DNA from: Aedes albopictus
Taxonomy: Eukaryota; Arthropoda; Insecta; Diptera; Culicidae
Direction of reading: 5' to 3'
NCBI RefSeq assembly: GCF_035046485.1
Contig: NC_085138.1
Location: 276,873,694 to 276,937,693, forward strand
Length of the DNA: 64,000 nucleotides
Shown: positions 23,440 through 34,898 of the stretch, piece by piece
Layout of the letters: each line of letters starts with the position of its first letter
Numbering within the stretch: position 1 is the stretch's first letter
Notes under the pieces: generated by a model
Told to the model about the DNA's origin: nothing
The model's input: the letters and a program-made list of their open reading frames with translations, nothing else
Databases searched by the model: none
Program-made: the position numbers and the translations under genes

Positions 23440-23585
23440 CCCTACTTAGCAGCGACCGGTGCCGTTCGCTTTTTTGTTCGGGGCTCTACTTAACGTTAAA
23501 ACGCTTGATTGAGCCCATGAGTGGGCTTGGTCTTATAGCAGCTTTTTTGTTAACACGATGATTGATTCGTAAGAACATAGCCTCA

Positions 23586-24100
23586 GATCAAATTTTAGAC
23601 AACCGGTAGTGTCTCGAAACCGGTTCTGAGTGTCCCACTGGAAGTGGTGAAATGTGAAAGTGATCTATATCCATGCGTGAGATAAATCAAATCGTGGTTT
23701 TTAAATAACCATATGAACGTTAGCAATAAAATAGTCTCAGACTATATTTGAGAGACCCGGTAGTGCTTCGGAACCTGATCCGGTACCGCATCGAAAATAA
23801 CCAAATGTACCATGCGACACATCACATCTCGGCCTTTTAATAATCTAATCATATAATAACAATAATCAAGCGATAAAAATGTGTAAGAGAATAAAATTTT
23901 GACAAATTAAATCCACATACAAACAGACGTCTCACTATACTCACTACCTATCGTTCTTGTTTTCAACTGTCATTATAATTTTTTGAAGATCGCAAAGTGA
24001 TCTTTGATTGTGTCAAAAGTTTAGCTTGTTACTATCGTCTTGATATTGATCAGTCTCCAGTGCTAGTGAAGGTGCTCAGGCAGTCAACTGAGAAGTGTGA
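23586..24100. repeat. Second copy of the ~155-bp array family and its 3' flank
   Basis: ACCGGTAGTGTCTCGAAACC, AGTGTCCCACTGGAAGTGG and a CAGTCAACTGAGAAG-type end repeat the structure of 18,720-20,510 (there CAGTCAACTAAAAGG). About two units only. Confidence 0.55.
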
Positions 24101-25784
24101 ACATAGGCGCTTAAGTTGGCATGGTTTGTCTATCCCCTAATATTTACTTACTTTTATTTTACCATACAAAGTACCATAAACAGCATTTGACCACCCACCG
24201 CCCTCCACCCCAATAATTTTACCAAATTGACGCGCTTTAAAGAGAACATTTGATGATGCGTACACTTTTACCGAAACGCCACCCTTTCCCTCGCAAAAAA
24301 AAAATCGTAGCTTATGAACGGTCCTTGACTGCTCCACGTGCCGCTTCTGCAATTCACAATATTCGCGCTGATGAACAGCTGAACTGAAGAGCAGACAAAC
24401 GATGGAAACGGTGGAACTGCAAAATTTCCCCAAACAACTGAACGGCGCATGCTCCACCATTTGACAGTGGCCCCGATAAGGATTTGGGAAATTTCCCAGG
24501 GCTGTTACAACAAGAACCGATGTGACAATTCCTACGAAGCGCTGAAAATTCTGTTCCTATGTTTTGTTACCATGTTCTGGCTGTCTGATAGAGTAGTGAA
24601 ATTACTGCTGGATAAGAAAAGAAGCTCTCACTTTCGAAGCTTGTGGTATTTAGTGAAGAAATAAACCTTCCCAAGTTTAATGGTAACCTGTACGACAAGA
24701 ACTAATAAGGGTGTGTTCATAAAGGGTGTCTTCCTGTGACAGTGAAAGTGGTAATTCTGCTGCGGGCCAAAATTATGGAGGCTTTGACCTGGCGTGGTTA
24801 GAAGTGTCATTGAATGAAACCAGCTCATGAATAAATAGTCAAGTTTGTGTTGATGTTTGAATGAATTGCGAAAAAAGCAAGCTCTGAGCATAAAAGGTGC
24901 ACCTCTGTTGGCCAAATTAAAAGTGAATTCGCTGTTTTCAAAAGGATGCTTGCAATCGATAAATTGATTTTTGGGGCTCCCTCCGGATGTCTCGTCACCG
25001 TCCGAAGGTTGTATGTGTTTACGTTTGGAGCTATTCGTTTGCTGAAATGCAATCAGGATGCGAAACTGCCTCGAAGCCGACAGTGTTCTATTGAATAGTT
25101 AATGAAAGTGAGCCATAATTCATATTCCTGTTATCGATTGCAAGACGACTGACGCCAAGCCAAGTGGAATTCTTACACAAGCTAGTTCGAACAGCATGAT
25201 AAAAGGGGTGCGAATCGTAGAATGAAGTTTCTGCTATGACATCAGTGCTATTCCGTCGGGCTTGGGGCGTGTTTTGCTACAATTAGACGCTCGCTTTGTG
25301 CTTTTCCCATTGTAGTTGGGCATATAATTGTGTTGTAAAGTTGTGCGTGTTCTGGGCGAGTCCAGTTTTAACAGACTTGCCACTTCAAATTTGCTCAAAA
25401 CTGGAGGATGAAATTAGATCCTCCGGAACGGATCTAATCAACATTAACGAGTCATCAATGTTTCAGGTAAAAATCACTGACAGGTTTCTTAAGACGAAAC
25501 TGGAATCATTTCCTCATTATTTTGGTTTTTGATTTTTTATAAAATAACGAAGCAATATTTTCAAAATCGGTTTTTCGTGCACATGTAGAGTATGGGTCAA
25601 GGCTGATCGGGTCCGTATGAAGTTGACCATCAATATTAACTTTTTTTCTCGATCTGCCTAGATAGCTGTATAGTGTCGGTAGCGGTTGTCACAATTGGCT
25701 AAGAATAACACTACGGACTGCCTGTTCCGGTGGTAAGAGTCCATTAAACAGGTGACCCCTAATTCATGGTGTGATGCGGCTATA
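24101..25784. other. Intergenic, with a segment repeated in inverse at 29.2 kb
   Basis: 25,485-25,600 (TTCTTAAGACGAAACTGGAA... ACATGTAGAGTATGG) is an inverse copy of about 29,205-29,320. A 107-codon minus-strand frame at 24,137-24,460 has no recognised domain. No gene identified. Confidence 0.45.
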
Positions 25785-26881
25785 TCCCAAGTAACAATCA
25801 GCAGGCCTTCAAGGTTTATTCATGTTTTATCCTGGTTTTATACGAGCATGTCAAAAAGCTAGCTGTTCTAAATTAGTTTTATGTGGTAGTTTTTTACTTT
25901 GAACCTTTGGCGTTCCATAAAACTATCATATAACTTCTGCTATAAACATCTTCAATTAAAGACTTGCAAGTAGACATGAATTGGTTTTATCACTTATTAT
26001 ATACCATTTCAATAAAACTTGCATTTGCGGTTGTTGTCGGAGAGATTTTTTTTTGTAAACAAATACACAAAACTGTGAGGCAACGCATAAAACCAACAAA
26101 AGATTTCGTGGCCGCAACATAAACCAAAAAAATGCTGTGACAAAACCGCTAGTTCTATCATGAGCTCAGTTATGACTACCTCAGGAGGGTTAGCCCTATT
26201 GGAGGAATCATCAGGAACACAGAGTTTTATCAGAAAAATATGTCGCCTAGAAAAATTATTACTCAATTTTATGATTTCACGTACTGCTTAAGATCAAATT
26301 AAACCATACAACACGTTTCCGTCATTTTATTTTGTCAGAAAAATTACATAATGTCTTTTAAACTCCGCTGTGTTGAAAAAACCTTTTTTGCACCCAATTC
26401 CACCGAGTAAATTAAATGCATTTAACTTCCAAATTATGCATAGTTTGTGTGGCGCACTTAGTTTTTGTCATTATCACAGTCACATTCACCACAAATTTTC
26501 CGTGGCATGTCTCCTGACACGTATTAAATAGGAAAACAAATCTGAATTCCATATCTGCATCTTTCCAATTGATGGCTGGATAAACAACCAAGCATAATTT
26601 GTTCTGACGATCGAACATTGAGAGTGAAAAATAATCAAAACAATTATTTGACAAGTCAGAAGAAGGTTTTATTTAGAAGATTGATAAAACTATGATACAA
26701 CCCGAAATCCTAAGCCGGTTTGCATACGAAGCCCTGTAGGCCCTAATAAGATTGGGCCAACTAGCCAGAACGTGAGGCATACAAGAACTCGAGAGCATTT
26801 TCAAGTCGGCATCAATGGTTTTATGCTTTGGGTTTTTGAATCGCTAAAAAACTTTGATAAAATTTAAATTGTTACTTGGGA
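25785..26881. mobile_element. MITE-like element with TCCCAAGTAACAAT ends
   Basis: Left end TCCCAAGTAACAATC and right end AATTGTTACTTGGGA are inverted repeats of about 14 bp, 1.1 kb apart. No coding capacity. I see no clear target duplication, so this pairing could also be two separate insertions of a family with these ends. Confidence 0.4.
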
Positions 26882-26902
26882 GGATTATTAGTATGTTGTT
26901 TA

Positions 26903-26940
<38 letters not shown>

Positions 26941-27227
26941 GAGTTTGAAGTCCCTTTGAGGCAACACAACTCATGAACGGCTGAACCGATCAGGATGACT
27001 CTTGCATGGTTTGATTCGTATTCGAGGTGGCTGTGTTTATAAGTAAAAAAAAAGTTACAAAAATGAACTGAAAAACTAAGAAAATTGATAAATTATTGAA
27101 TTTTCATGACCTGGGAAGAAAATCAACACGATCGAAATAAAACCAATCTAGAGTTCCGTGCTGCAATGACCTTAACAATTGTCAAACCACAACAACTTGG
27201 CAAGACAAAGTTTGCCGGGACAGCTAG
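26903..27227 (+). mobile_element. Short non-autonomous Helitron-like element
   Basis: Starts TCTATATA and ends CAGCTAG, inserted between A (26,902) and T (27,228), the Helitron target. A short hairpin (GGCAA/TTGCC) lies just upstream of the CTAG end, as expected. The 5' end contains a (TA)n run to about 26,939. No Rep/helicase frame, so it depends on a relative. Confidence 0.65.
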
Positions 27228-27249
27228 TTAGCTTTAATTATAACCTATA

Positions 27250-27674
27250 TGCTGCCGTGAATCACAAGTCAGTCCCATTTGTAAAAAGTAGGCATTGAGA
27301 AAATGGACTCTGAAGTTTTTAAATTCGATTTCCATGTGAAATTTAAAAAAAAATCGCCATAAATCGAATACTACTGCGATCATCATGAAACTTTTCACAA
27401 ATTGTTTTAAACGTGAAAACGTAACTGCGAAAAATTTAAAACTGGCTAAAGCAGTGTTCGATTTTATACAGCAGGGTACACAAGTTCGTAATGAGACTGA
27501 CTTGCGATTACCTTTCATTATGGGACAATCTGACTTGGCGTTGTTTTTCGATTTTACTGAACAATTTTTATTTTTATTCATACAGCTGAAAGATCATCCG
27601 AAGAAAGATCGAAAACTGCCATTAACTCAATTTCGCCCAAAATGCAGATGGGACTGACTTGCGATTCACGGCAG
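27250..27674. mobile_element. MITE, about 425 bp, with ~30-bp inverted ends
   Basis: CTGCCGTGAATCACAAGTCA (left) and TGACTTGCGATTCACGGCAG (right) are inverted repeats that run on to CAGTCCCAT/ATGGGACTG. TA dinucleotides flank both ends, suggesting a Tc1/mariner type. It encloses a 90-codon frame (27,385-27,657) without recognisable domain, possibly a relic of the parent element. Confidence 0.6.
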
Positions 27675-27842
27675 TATGGCTCTTCGCATTTTGCGTTCTT
27701 CACAGTGTCCTCTGTGTATCTTTGTCTCTGGCGTTCTTCAATCGATACCGAATTGGTTTTTAACGCTGATCTTTTTTCTTGTGTTGTGATTGTAAGAGTT
27801 TGATCGTGCCTAGTTTAAGTAGTGGCTATGGTTATGACAGCT

Positions 27843-29062
27843 CAGATCAATGTTCAGCATAAAAGAACAGCTTTGGTCCAAGAACCTTACTTTCGTAGGG
27901 GGATTTCTATGTAGATGTATTGCTTTAATTAACACCTATATGGTTCCGCATTTTGCGTTTGATCCATTGTTTGTTACCTTCGGTAAAATTGAAATGGCAA
28001 TCTCGCATGTCATGCCTCGAGCCCCAAAATATTTTGATAAAACTGATTGTTTGCAGCCTTGCTATTCCCAAATCGTGGTGGGATTATACTGTCAAGTTTA
28101 TTCCGTAAGTGGATAATGCACCGTATGAAGATCAGACCTATCAATTTGACTTCTTTCTTCTGAAATGATTAGAACGCTTTGTCGAGCATCACACCCGTGA
28201 TGTTTTTCTAGCAAACATGCCTCTCCATAGGAATCAACATGCTTACCAAAACGGAAAGTCCACTGTGATTTGTTCACAGAATATTGTTTACGATATCGGA
28301 AAAGCATTCATTCAAAAACAATTTTGTTTGGGTGTTTTCTTGGATTTCCAGGATTCTTTTGAACACGTACCTTTCGATTCCACATTAGAAGAGGCACGGA
28401 TTGTCCTTTTTATCTTTCAATGATTTCCAATTGGAATAACCAAATGCTCAAAAACCAACATCTCTTCTTGACATTACGTCAAGCAGCGATTAGGAAATTG
28501 CCCCCATGCGGGAGTCTTGTCACCATTTTTGAGGAATCTCGTACTTAGCAGAAACGCAATTGAGATAACTCAATGTGGTTCTCCTACTTATGATTTTGTC
28601 CATCACAAGCCTCAACAGGCTGCTTCATTTGTATATCTTAGCTGAGAATCCGACTGAGGAACTTTGAATCATTTGATATGTAACTACCCTATTTTTACGC
28701 AACTGCGTTTCTGAGTACTCGGTAAACACTTGATTAAGTATAACTGACCTAAGAAACCGGAATCTTCAGGATGTTCTGTTGTTATGAACCCGTTGTGGCA
28801 AGTAGCTATAGGCTTACTTTACGCTTTATGCGTTTGTACAGTGCCCTTTTCAAGGCGCTGTTTGAACCCGTTGTGGTACGCTTATGCGATTATGTCGACC
28901 ATATTCCCTTACCTTTTCTTTCCCTAACCCATCCCTTATCCCTCCCTTCGCTCTCCCTCAGGTAAATGATGAATAGGCTCGTATTCATGGCGATGGCACA
29001 AATTTCCCAAATGGAGGAGAACGTGCCTCTGGAGCCGACCTACTGATACCTGATACCTGATG
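27843..29062 (+). pseudogene. Decayed LINE (LOA/Jockey-like): endonuclease and RT scraps plus 3' tail
   Basis: Plus-strand fragments in shifting frames: QINVQHKRTALVQEPYF (about 27,844-27,897, start of an endonuclease), RPISLTSFLLK (about 28,135-28,167) and, in the frame 28,217-28,423, HAYQNGKST followed by LGVFLDFQDSF, which match the early RT domain. Most of RT is missing or decayed after 28,430. The end is a pyrimidine-rich 3' UTR with a TACTGATACCTGATACCTGA tail near 29,040-29,062, a short tandem repeat tail typical of some LINEs. The clade is my best guess; it is certainly non-functional. Confidence 0.6.
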
Positions 29063-29082
29063 GGTCAAGGTATCTTCTGAAT

Positions 29083-29193
29083 TTTTTTGTGGTGGAAAAA
29101 GTTTCCCATTTTTGCAGAAACCATTTTTTTGTGAAATTTTATTCAAAAATGGTTTCTGCGAAAACGAAAAACATTTTCCACCACAATCAGGAG
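29083..29193. repeat. Hairpin-forming inverted repeat
   Basis: TTTTTGTGGTGGAAAAAG at the left and TTTTCCACCACAATC at the right, with the inner arms CAGAAACCATTTTT and AAAAATGGTTTCTG. The arms are about 45 bp with a short loop. The element next to it (29,205-29,320) is the inverse partner of 25,485-25,600. Confidence 0.6.
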
Positions 29194-29572
29194 ATACCTC
29201 TAGAAAATCTAGATACTCTACATGTGTACGAAAACCGATTTTGAAAATATTGCTTCGTTATTTTATAAAAAACCAAAAACCAAAAAGTGAGAAAAAGGAT
29301 TCAGTTTTGCCTTAAGAAAAGCCCACACGGAAATATTAGTAGTCTCATAAAAAAGTGTGATATATGTACATGAAAGGGTGGGTTATGATGAATATACGGG
29401 CAAAGTAATAAGTAGAGTACTCATACCTTAACTTTATACATCGTTTATTGTTGAACATAACTTGGGTATTAGAACCCTTGTTCAGCCGAGGCCCCTATAT
29501 TCACCCTATTCAAAAAAAAAAAGAAACAGACGATGTAAGCACCGATTGTTATCATGGAAGCACTTTGTTTAA

Positions 29573-30397
29573 CCCTCTAACACCCAAATTTTTGATTTTG
29601 ATCTATATATCATTTTTCGTCACCTAAAATCGATTTAAGGTACACCGGGGCACGTTGAAACGGGTGGGCAAGATGAAACACGAAGCTTTGAAACAGATTT
29701 CATTACAATTTGGTAATTTATCCTTCGTTAAAAGATTGTTTGAATCTTAAACTATGCGTTATGGCGATCAAACTGTTTATTATCATTAGAAAACATCATG
29801 TTAACCCGCTGTTTCATCTTGCCCCACCCGTTTCAACTTGCCCCGGTGTACCTTAAACATGTTTTGCAAGATGATTCTTTTTATTTCTCGATTTCGTGAA
29901 TTTCAGTTTTTGATTTTTCTAATTTTTATTTTTGAACATCCCCACACTTTTATATTTTTCCTGGAAACCTATTTGGGGTACGGATTTTTTGAGATGAAAA
30001 CATTTTGAGATTTTATGATTATTACTGAAATATTTTTTTTTTCATAGTTAATTTTATTTTCCTTGTAATTTTAAGGAAAGTAATTTTAGAGTGTATTCGA
30101 TTCCCTTAAACTATTAAACTAGGGTAGAATGATTTGGGAAAATTTTAAAATTTGTTAATTTTCGCGATTCAATACAGCATAAACAATGACTTCTAAAAGG
30201 TGACTAAAACATCAATTTTTCAATGATTTAAAAAAAATGTAAATACGCTTTGAAATACACCAAAAGTCATTTAGAGATATACAAAATAGTCCTAAATAAC
30301 AGCCAAAAATTTAAACAAAATTGATTTTCCACGAAACAAAAATTACAAAAATGCTCAAACTATACCCCCTCTAAAGGCGGGGTTTGGTATTAGAGGG
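29573..30397. mobile_element. piggyBac-type MITE, 825 bp
   Basis: Ends CCCTCTAA and TTAGAGGG, flanked by TTAA at 29,569-29,572 and 30,398-30,401. Termini beginning CCC with TTAA duplication indicate piggyBac-type transposition. It contains a second MITE (29,637-29,856) and no transposase. Confidence 0.65.
29637..29856. mobile_element. 220-bp MITE nested in the preceding element
   Basis: TTAAGGTACACCGGGGCACG at the left and TTGCCCCGGTGTACCTTAA at the right; the complementarity continues through CAACTTGAAACGGGTGGG-like sequence for about 45 bp each side. Target duplication is ambiguous because the ends themselves contain TTAA. Confidence 0.65.
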
Positions 30398-30401
30398 TTA
30401 A

Positions 30402-30857
30402 GGAAACATTCATTGAGAACGTCACGTTCAAATTTGGAATTTTCGACCGGTTCAACACACGCCGACTGGAAGACCCGGTCTGTGGTGAAAAGGTTCTTCG
30501 TCGAGGAGCTAGAGAATCGTGCTGCGAATATTCCAGAAGGTGGAGGCGTAGAAGATCAATGGAGCTACTCACCCGGAGAAAGCAGTGCATCACAGATGGT
30601 ACCTGGAGGAAGATAGAGCAGCGAAGTAGGCCAAAGCCGCGATAGAGCGAGCGAAAACACGAAATGCCAAAGCCGTGCTCGTCAGCGCTATTCGGCTCTC
30701 GAGAAGGAAGTGAAACGCTCATGTAGACGTGACAAAAGAGCGTGGGCGAACTCCCTAGCCGATGAAGGCGAAAAATCCGCAAACACCGGCGACATCCGTC
30801 TTCTCCACGATGTTTCACGTCGCCTTAGTGTGACTAAGATGAATGTTACGATGCCCG
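30402..30857 (+). pseudogene. Old LINE, endonuclease-RT linker, left half
   Basis: Plus-strand coding remnant with frameshifts: FVEELENRAANIPEG (near 30,500), GTWRKIEQRSR (near 30,600), then LEKEVKRSCRRDKRAWANSL and ending MPVKDTS at about 30,870. This resembles the basic linker between the endonuclease and RT of non-LTR elements. The continuation (DPADQLKR, then HFGNLFQVSATPS) is found at 42,268-42,420, so this LINE was split by the R1-type LINE. The clade is not assigned. Confidence 0.6.
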
Positions 30858-31590
30858 TGAAAGACACGTCTTTTTTTTTTTTTTTCCTTCTAAACCATAG
30901 GGGGATAAATCTGCTCATCAGACACCCTAACAGGAAGGTTAGGGTAGTGTGGGGATGAGGCCGTCTTCTACAATGCCGGTAGAAGCCAGGACTACTCTCT
31001 CCTCGACCCACTAAAACACATTCCTATGGTCGCCAAACCCTACGTCTCTCCGGAACCACCAAGAAGGTATTGCTTCAGAGAGGGGCTAGTGCATATCGCA
31101 CCCTCAAGGTTAGCTGCCGTAGCCTAGCAGCAACGAACATCGATGACTCGCACTGGAGAGTCCATCACGATAGCATGCTGGCGCTTAGCCAGTTTCCCGA
31201 GTGGTCCTCGCCACTCCCTTTGTCCTCGGAAGGCGGGCAGGGTCAACCCCGCCCGCGCCCTACTGCTGAGCGGACATCAAGAACTGATGCCCACATGCAA
31301 CCCGATCTGACCTGCTGAAGGCAAGGGTATCACTACCCTTCAGGCCTTATCAGCTGCATCCGTAGGTTGCAGACAGCAGGGTCTCACCTACCCCGACCCT
31401 TGCCGGGGACCCCTTTCCAACCGCGGGCTCAGATCCAACCCAGTAGACTGACGCCACGACAGCACCGCTACCGGGACTTCCTCTCCGCGGCCACTTAATC
31501 GCTGTAAGGGTCGATCTCGACCGCAGGGCACCGGTATGACCTACGAAGCCGACTTCGAACCCCTGGACCACCTCTTGTACTGCATCTGGA

Positions 31591-34571
31591 CTAGCCATTC
31601 TCCGAGTCCACGCGCCACCTCCTTTGTAGCTCCCAGACGATATGGGTGATAGCCGTTGAAACGGCATTCCAGCTAATCTCATCCCTACACATTCTCTGGA
31701 CCAAGTTGTCCGGAGTTGTGTCCTCCCCGCATGTGGCAAGCATGCGGTCACGCATTTTGCGAAAACGCGGGCACACGAACAAAACGTGTTCCGCCGTTTC
31801 CTCTAAACCATTGCACACTGGGCATTCGGGAGAATCCGCATGCCCGAAACGGTGTAGATACTGTCGGAAGCAACCATGACCTGTAAGGACCTGTGTCAGG
31901 TGGAATGAAACTTCCCCATGGCGCCTATTAATCCAACTATCTACCCTCGGTATCAACCTATGGGTCCACCTTCCTTTGGTGGAACTGTCCCACGCGCGCT
32001 GCCATTTGACCATAGAGGCCATCCTGACAGTCTTGCGTATGCCTCTTGTGCCGCGCATTTCGAAGCACTCCATATCCTCACTGATAAGAATGCTGATGGG
32101 CACCATACCAGTAATGACACAGAGAGCGTCGTGTGACACGGTACGGTACGCGCTTGCAACCCTCAGACACATAAGCCTGTAAGTACTTTCCAGCTTCCGT
32201 CGGTAGCATTCAGTACTTAGCGCGGACCCCACGCCGGGCCGCCATACCTAAGTATGGACGTAGCAACACTAGCCAGAAGCTTGCGCTTACTGGCGTACAC
32301 CGCTGAGCTATTGGACATCATCCGGGACAGTGCCGCAATAGCTGTGGAGGCTCTTTTACAGGCATAATCGACGTGGCTACCGAAGGTAAGCTTATCGTCG
32401 ATCATCACGCCCAAGTGCTTGACAGAGCGCTTCGACAGGATAGTGCATTCTCCTACACTGATCTCCGTCTGCTGCGCCGACTGCATGTTGTTAACAACCG
32501 TCACCTCTGTCTTGTGGTGAGCCAGTTCCAGTTTTCTGGACCGCATCCACGCCTCCACAACCTTGATCGAGTGGTCGGTAGTCAACTTCACCTCCTCGAT
32601 CGTTTCACCGTAGACTTCGAGCGTAATATCGTCGGCAAATCCGACAATCACCACTCCCACTGGGTACTCTAACCTCAACACCTCGTCGTACATGACATTC
32701 CATAACACCGGACCCAGGATGGAACCTTGCGGGACTCCTGAGGTTATGTGAAAGCACTTCCGACCCACCTCCGTGTCGTATACTAGTACGCGATTCTGGA
32801 AGTAGCTTCCGAGAATCTTATACAAGTACTCCGGTATCCCCAGACGCAAGAGCGCATCAGCAATAGCAGCCCAACTGGCGCTATTAAATGCATTCCTTAC
32901 ATCCAGAGTCACTACCCCGCAAAAGCGAATTCCCCTCCTCTTAGACTCGAGTGCTTTCTCGGCGGTTTTTGTAACCGACAAGATAGCGTCTACGGTGGAC
33001 CTCCCCTTCCGGAAGCCATACTGGTTGCTCGAGAGACCATTTACGCCCTCAGTGAACTTCAACATTCTATTGAGGATGATCTTTTCGAGCACCTTCCCCG
33101 CCGTGTCAATCAAGCATATTGGTCTATATGCCGACGGGTCTCCGGGTGGTTTCCCCGCCTTTGGCAATAGTACCAGGCTCTGCCTCTTCCAAGCTTCTGG
33201 GAAAACTCCCTCGTCCAGGCATTTCTGCATAGCAGACCTGAACATCTCGGGAGCTTCTGCAATAGCTACTTTTAAGGCCAGGTTCGGAACTCCGTCCGGA
33301 CCTGGGGCCTTACCTACGCTAAGGGACTTAGCTATCCCCGCAAGTTCCACATCGGTGACCATTTCCTCATCGCCAGCCCCAGTCCCCGGCTGTCCTACGA
33401 AAGGAGGCCAAGGACTAGGATCATGACGCGGAAAAAGTCCTCCAATGATCCCCTCCAACATCTCTGGAGATTGCTCTGTAGGAGCCATCACACCTCTCGT
33501 CTTGGCCATAACGATCCTGTAGGCATCACCCCACGGGTTCGTATTGGCACTCTGACAGAGACCCTCAAAGCAGGCCTTTTTGCTTGCTCTTATCTCGGTC
33601 TTGAGCGCGGCTTTTGCAGCGGCGAACACCACCCGCCGTTCGTTTCGCTCTTCCTCTGATCGTGCTCGCTGCATCCGCCGCCTAGCCCGTAGGCAGGCGC
33701 GGCGCAGGTCCGCAATCGCGTCGGTCCACCAGTAAGCCGGTGGCCTCCCATTTCTAGGGTGGACTCTCCTAGGCATGGTCGCATCACACGCACGTGAGAG
33801 CACCGCTACCAGCTCGTCGCCGTCCAAACCGAGTAAGTTTCGCTCACGGCGGAGCGCTTCCCTAAATACCTCTTCGTCGAAGTATGATGTCTTCCACCTG
33901 CGAGGGCTTGGCCTTGGCCTAGCCGCCTCTTCTTCTAACCACTGTCTGCTGTTGTTGTAGTCGATACTGTAGCGAACCGCCAGGTGGTCGCTGTGAGTGT
34001 AGCCATCATCTACTCTCCAGTTCGAACTACTTGTTAGGCCAGGACTACAAAAGGTCACGTCAATAATTGACTCCGCTCCGTTTCGACTATAGGTAGTCTT
34101 GGTACCGACGTTAGCCAAGTCGACATCTAAGATGGCCAGTGTTTCTAGCAGGATCTGACCCCGCTGGTTCGTGAAACGGCTTCCCCATTCCACAGCCCAG
34201 GCATTAAAGTCACCCGCTATTACCACCGGCCTTCGCCCTGTTAGCACGGTCGTTAAGCGGTCCAGCATTTGCGTGAACCGCTCGATCGGCCACCGCGGAG
34301 GCGCATAACAGCTACAGAAGAAGACCCCGTTTACTTTGGCGACCACGAAGCCCTCATAGGTAGTAGACACCAACTCCTGAACGGGGTATTTACCCGTCGT
34401 CCATATCGCCGCCATTTTCCTGGTCCCGTCCGAGGCCCAGTTGCCGTTGCCGGCGGGTACTCGGTATGGGTCCGAAATGATGGCGATATCCGTCTCCCAC
34501 TCAGAAACCGCCTGACAAAGCAGTTGCTGAGCCGCATCACAGTGGTTCAGGTTCAGCTGCGTTACCTGCAC
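31591..34571 (-). pseudogene. R1-type LINE ORF2: AP endonuclease, reverse transcriptase, C-terminal CCHC
   Basis: Nicks target DNA and reverse transcribes the element RNA in place. Domains: apurinic-type endonuclease in the first ~210 residues (LNLNHCDAAQ, ISDPYRVP, VIAGDFNAW, IIDVTF, THSDH); basic linker; RT with YRPICLIDTAGK, GVPQGSILGPVLWN and FADD in place of YADD; C-terminal CPVCNGLEETAEHVLFVC. A frameshift near 32,225 puts the last ~210 residues (to 31,591) in another frame. The frame has no ATG at its beginning: it opens inside ORF1 (after a TAA) and the first usable codon is GTG at 34,571, so expression would need reinitiation or frameshifting. R1 clade is inferred from motif style. 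Confidence 0.85.
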
Positions 34572-34898
34572 TGTGATTTGTTGCTCACTGCGGCTTTCTT
34601 AAAGGCCGGGCACCCTGGACCACCCATCGCATGTCTGTTTTTCGAGGTTTTCCCGGTACAGATCATGCAGATGGGCGGACTCGTGCAGCTTTGGGCCTTA
34701 TGACCTTCAGCGCCGCATCGCCTACACAGTTTGCGCCTGTCGGGGCCTTTGCAGTCCCACGACTTGTGTCCTGGTTCCAGACACCTGAAGCAAACCTCAG
34801 GTGGCTCGTGGAATGTCAGGTGACAAACACACCAGCCCACCTTAATACTCCCTACTTTAACGGACTTTTTAACATCCGCCACAGGTAGCTGAACCAGA
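34565..34898 (-). pseudogene. R1-type LINE ORF1, 3' part with CCHC zinc knuckles
   Basis: Continues ORF1 beyond the insertion: LVQLPVADVKK, then three Cys-rich knuckles, CFRCLEPGHKSWDC, CRRCGAEGHKAQSC and CMIC..., the nucleic-acid-binding motif of LINE and retroviral gag proteins. It stops at 34,562-34,564, overlapping the start of the ORF2 frame. Confidence 0.8.

Larger units (their letters stand above)
17686..23534. repeat. Distant inverted pair, possible ends of a 5.8-kb composite element
   Basis: GACCAAGCCCACTCGTGGGC (17,686-17,705) is inversely matched by GCCCATGAGTGGGCTTGGTC (23,513-23,532), and an ACCGGTCG motif lies inside both ends. Each end abuts TTA. The interval contains the dispersed repeat, microsatellite and MITE listed separately. 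It may be one large element or two copies of one repeat in opposite orientation. Confidence 0.35.

Noticed and set aside
31070..31751. Separate genes in the 3' UTR of the R1-type LINE (82, 77 and 133 codons)
   Set aside because: The same region is homologous to the 3' end of the decayed copy at 49,190-49,480, so it is LINE 3' UTR or shadow of the ORF2 C-terminus.
32373..34888. Plus-strand frames of up to 144 codons opposite LINE ORF2 and ORF1
   Set aside because: Antisense shadows of the R1-type LINE coding strand, which carries the recognisable endonuclease, RT and zinc-knuckle motifs.
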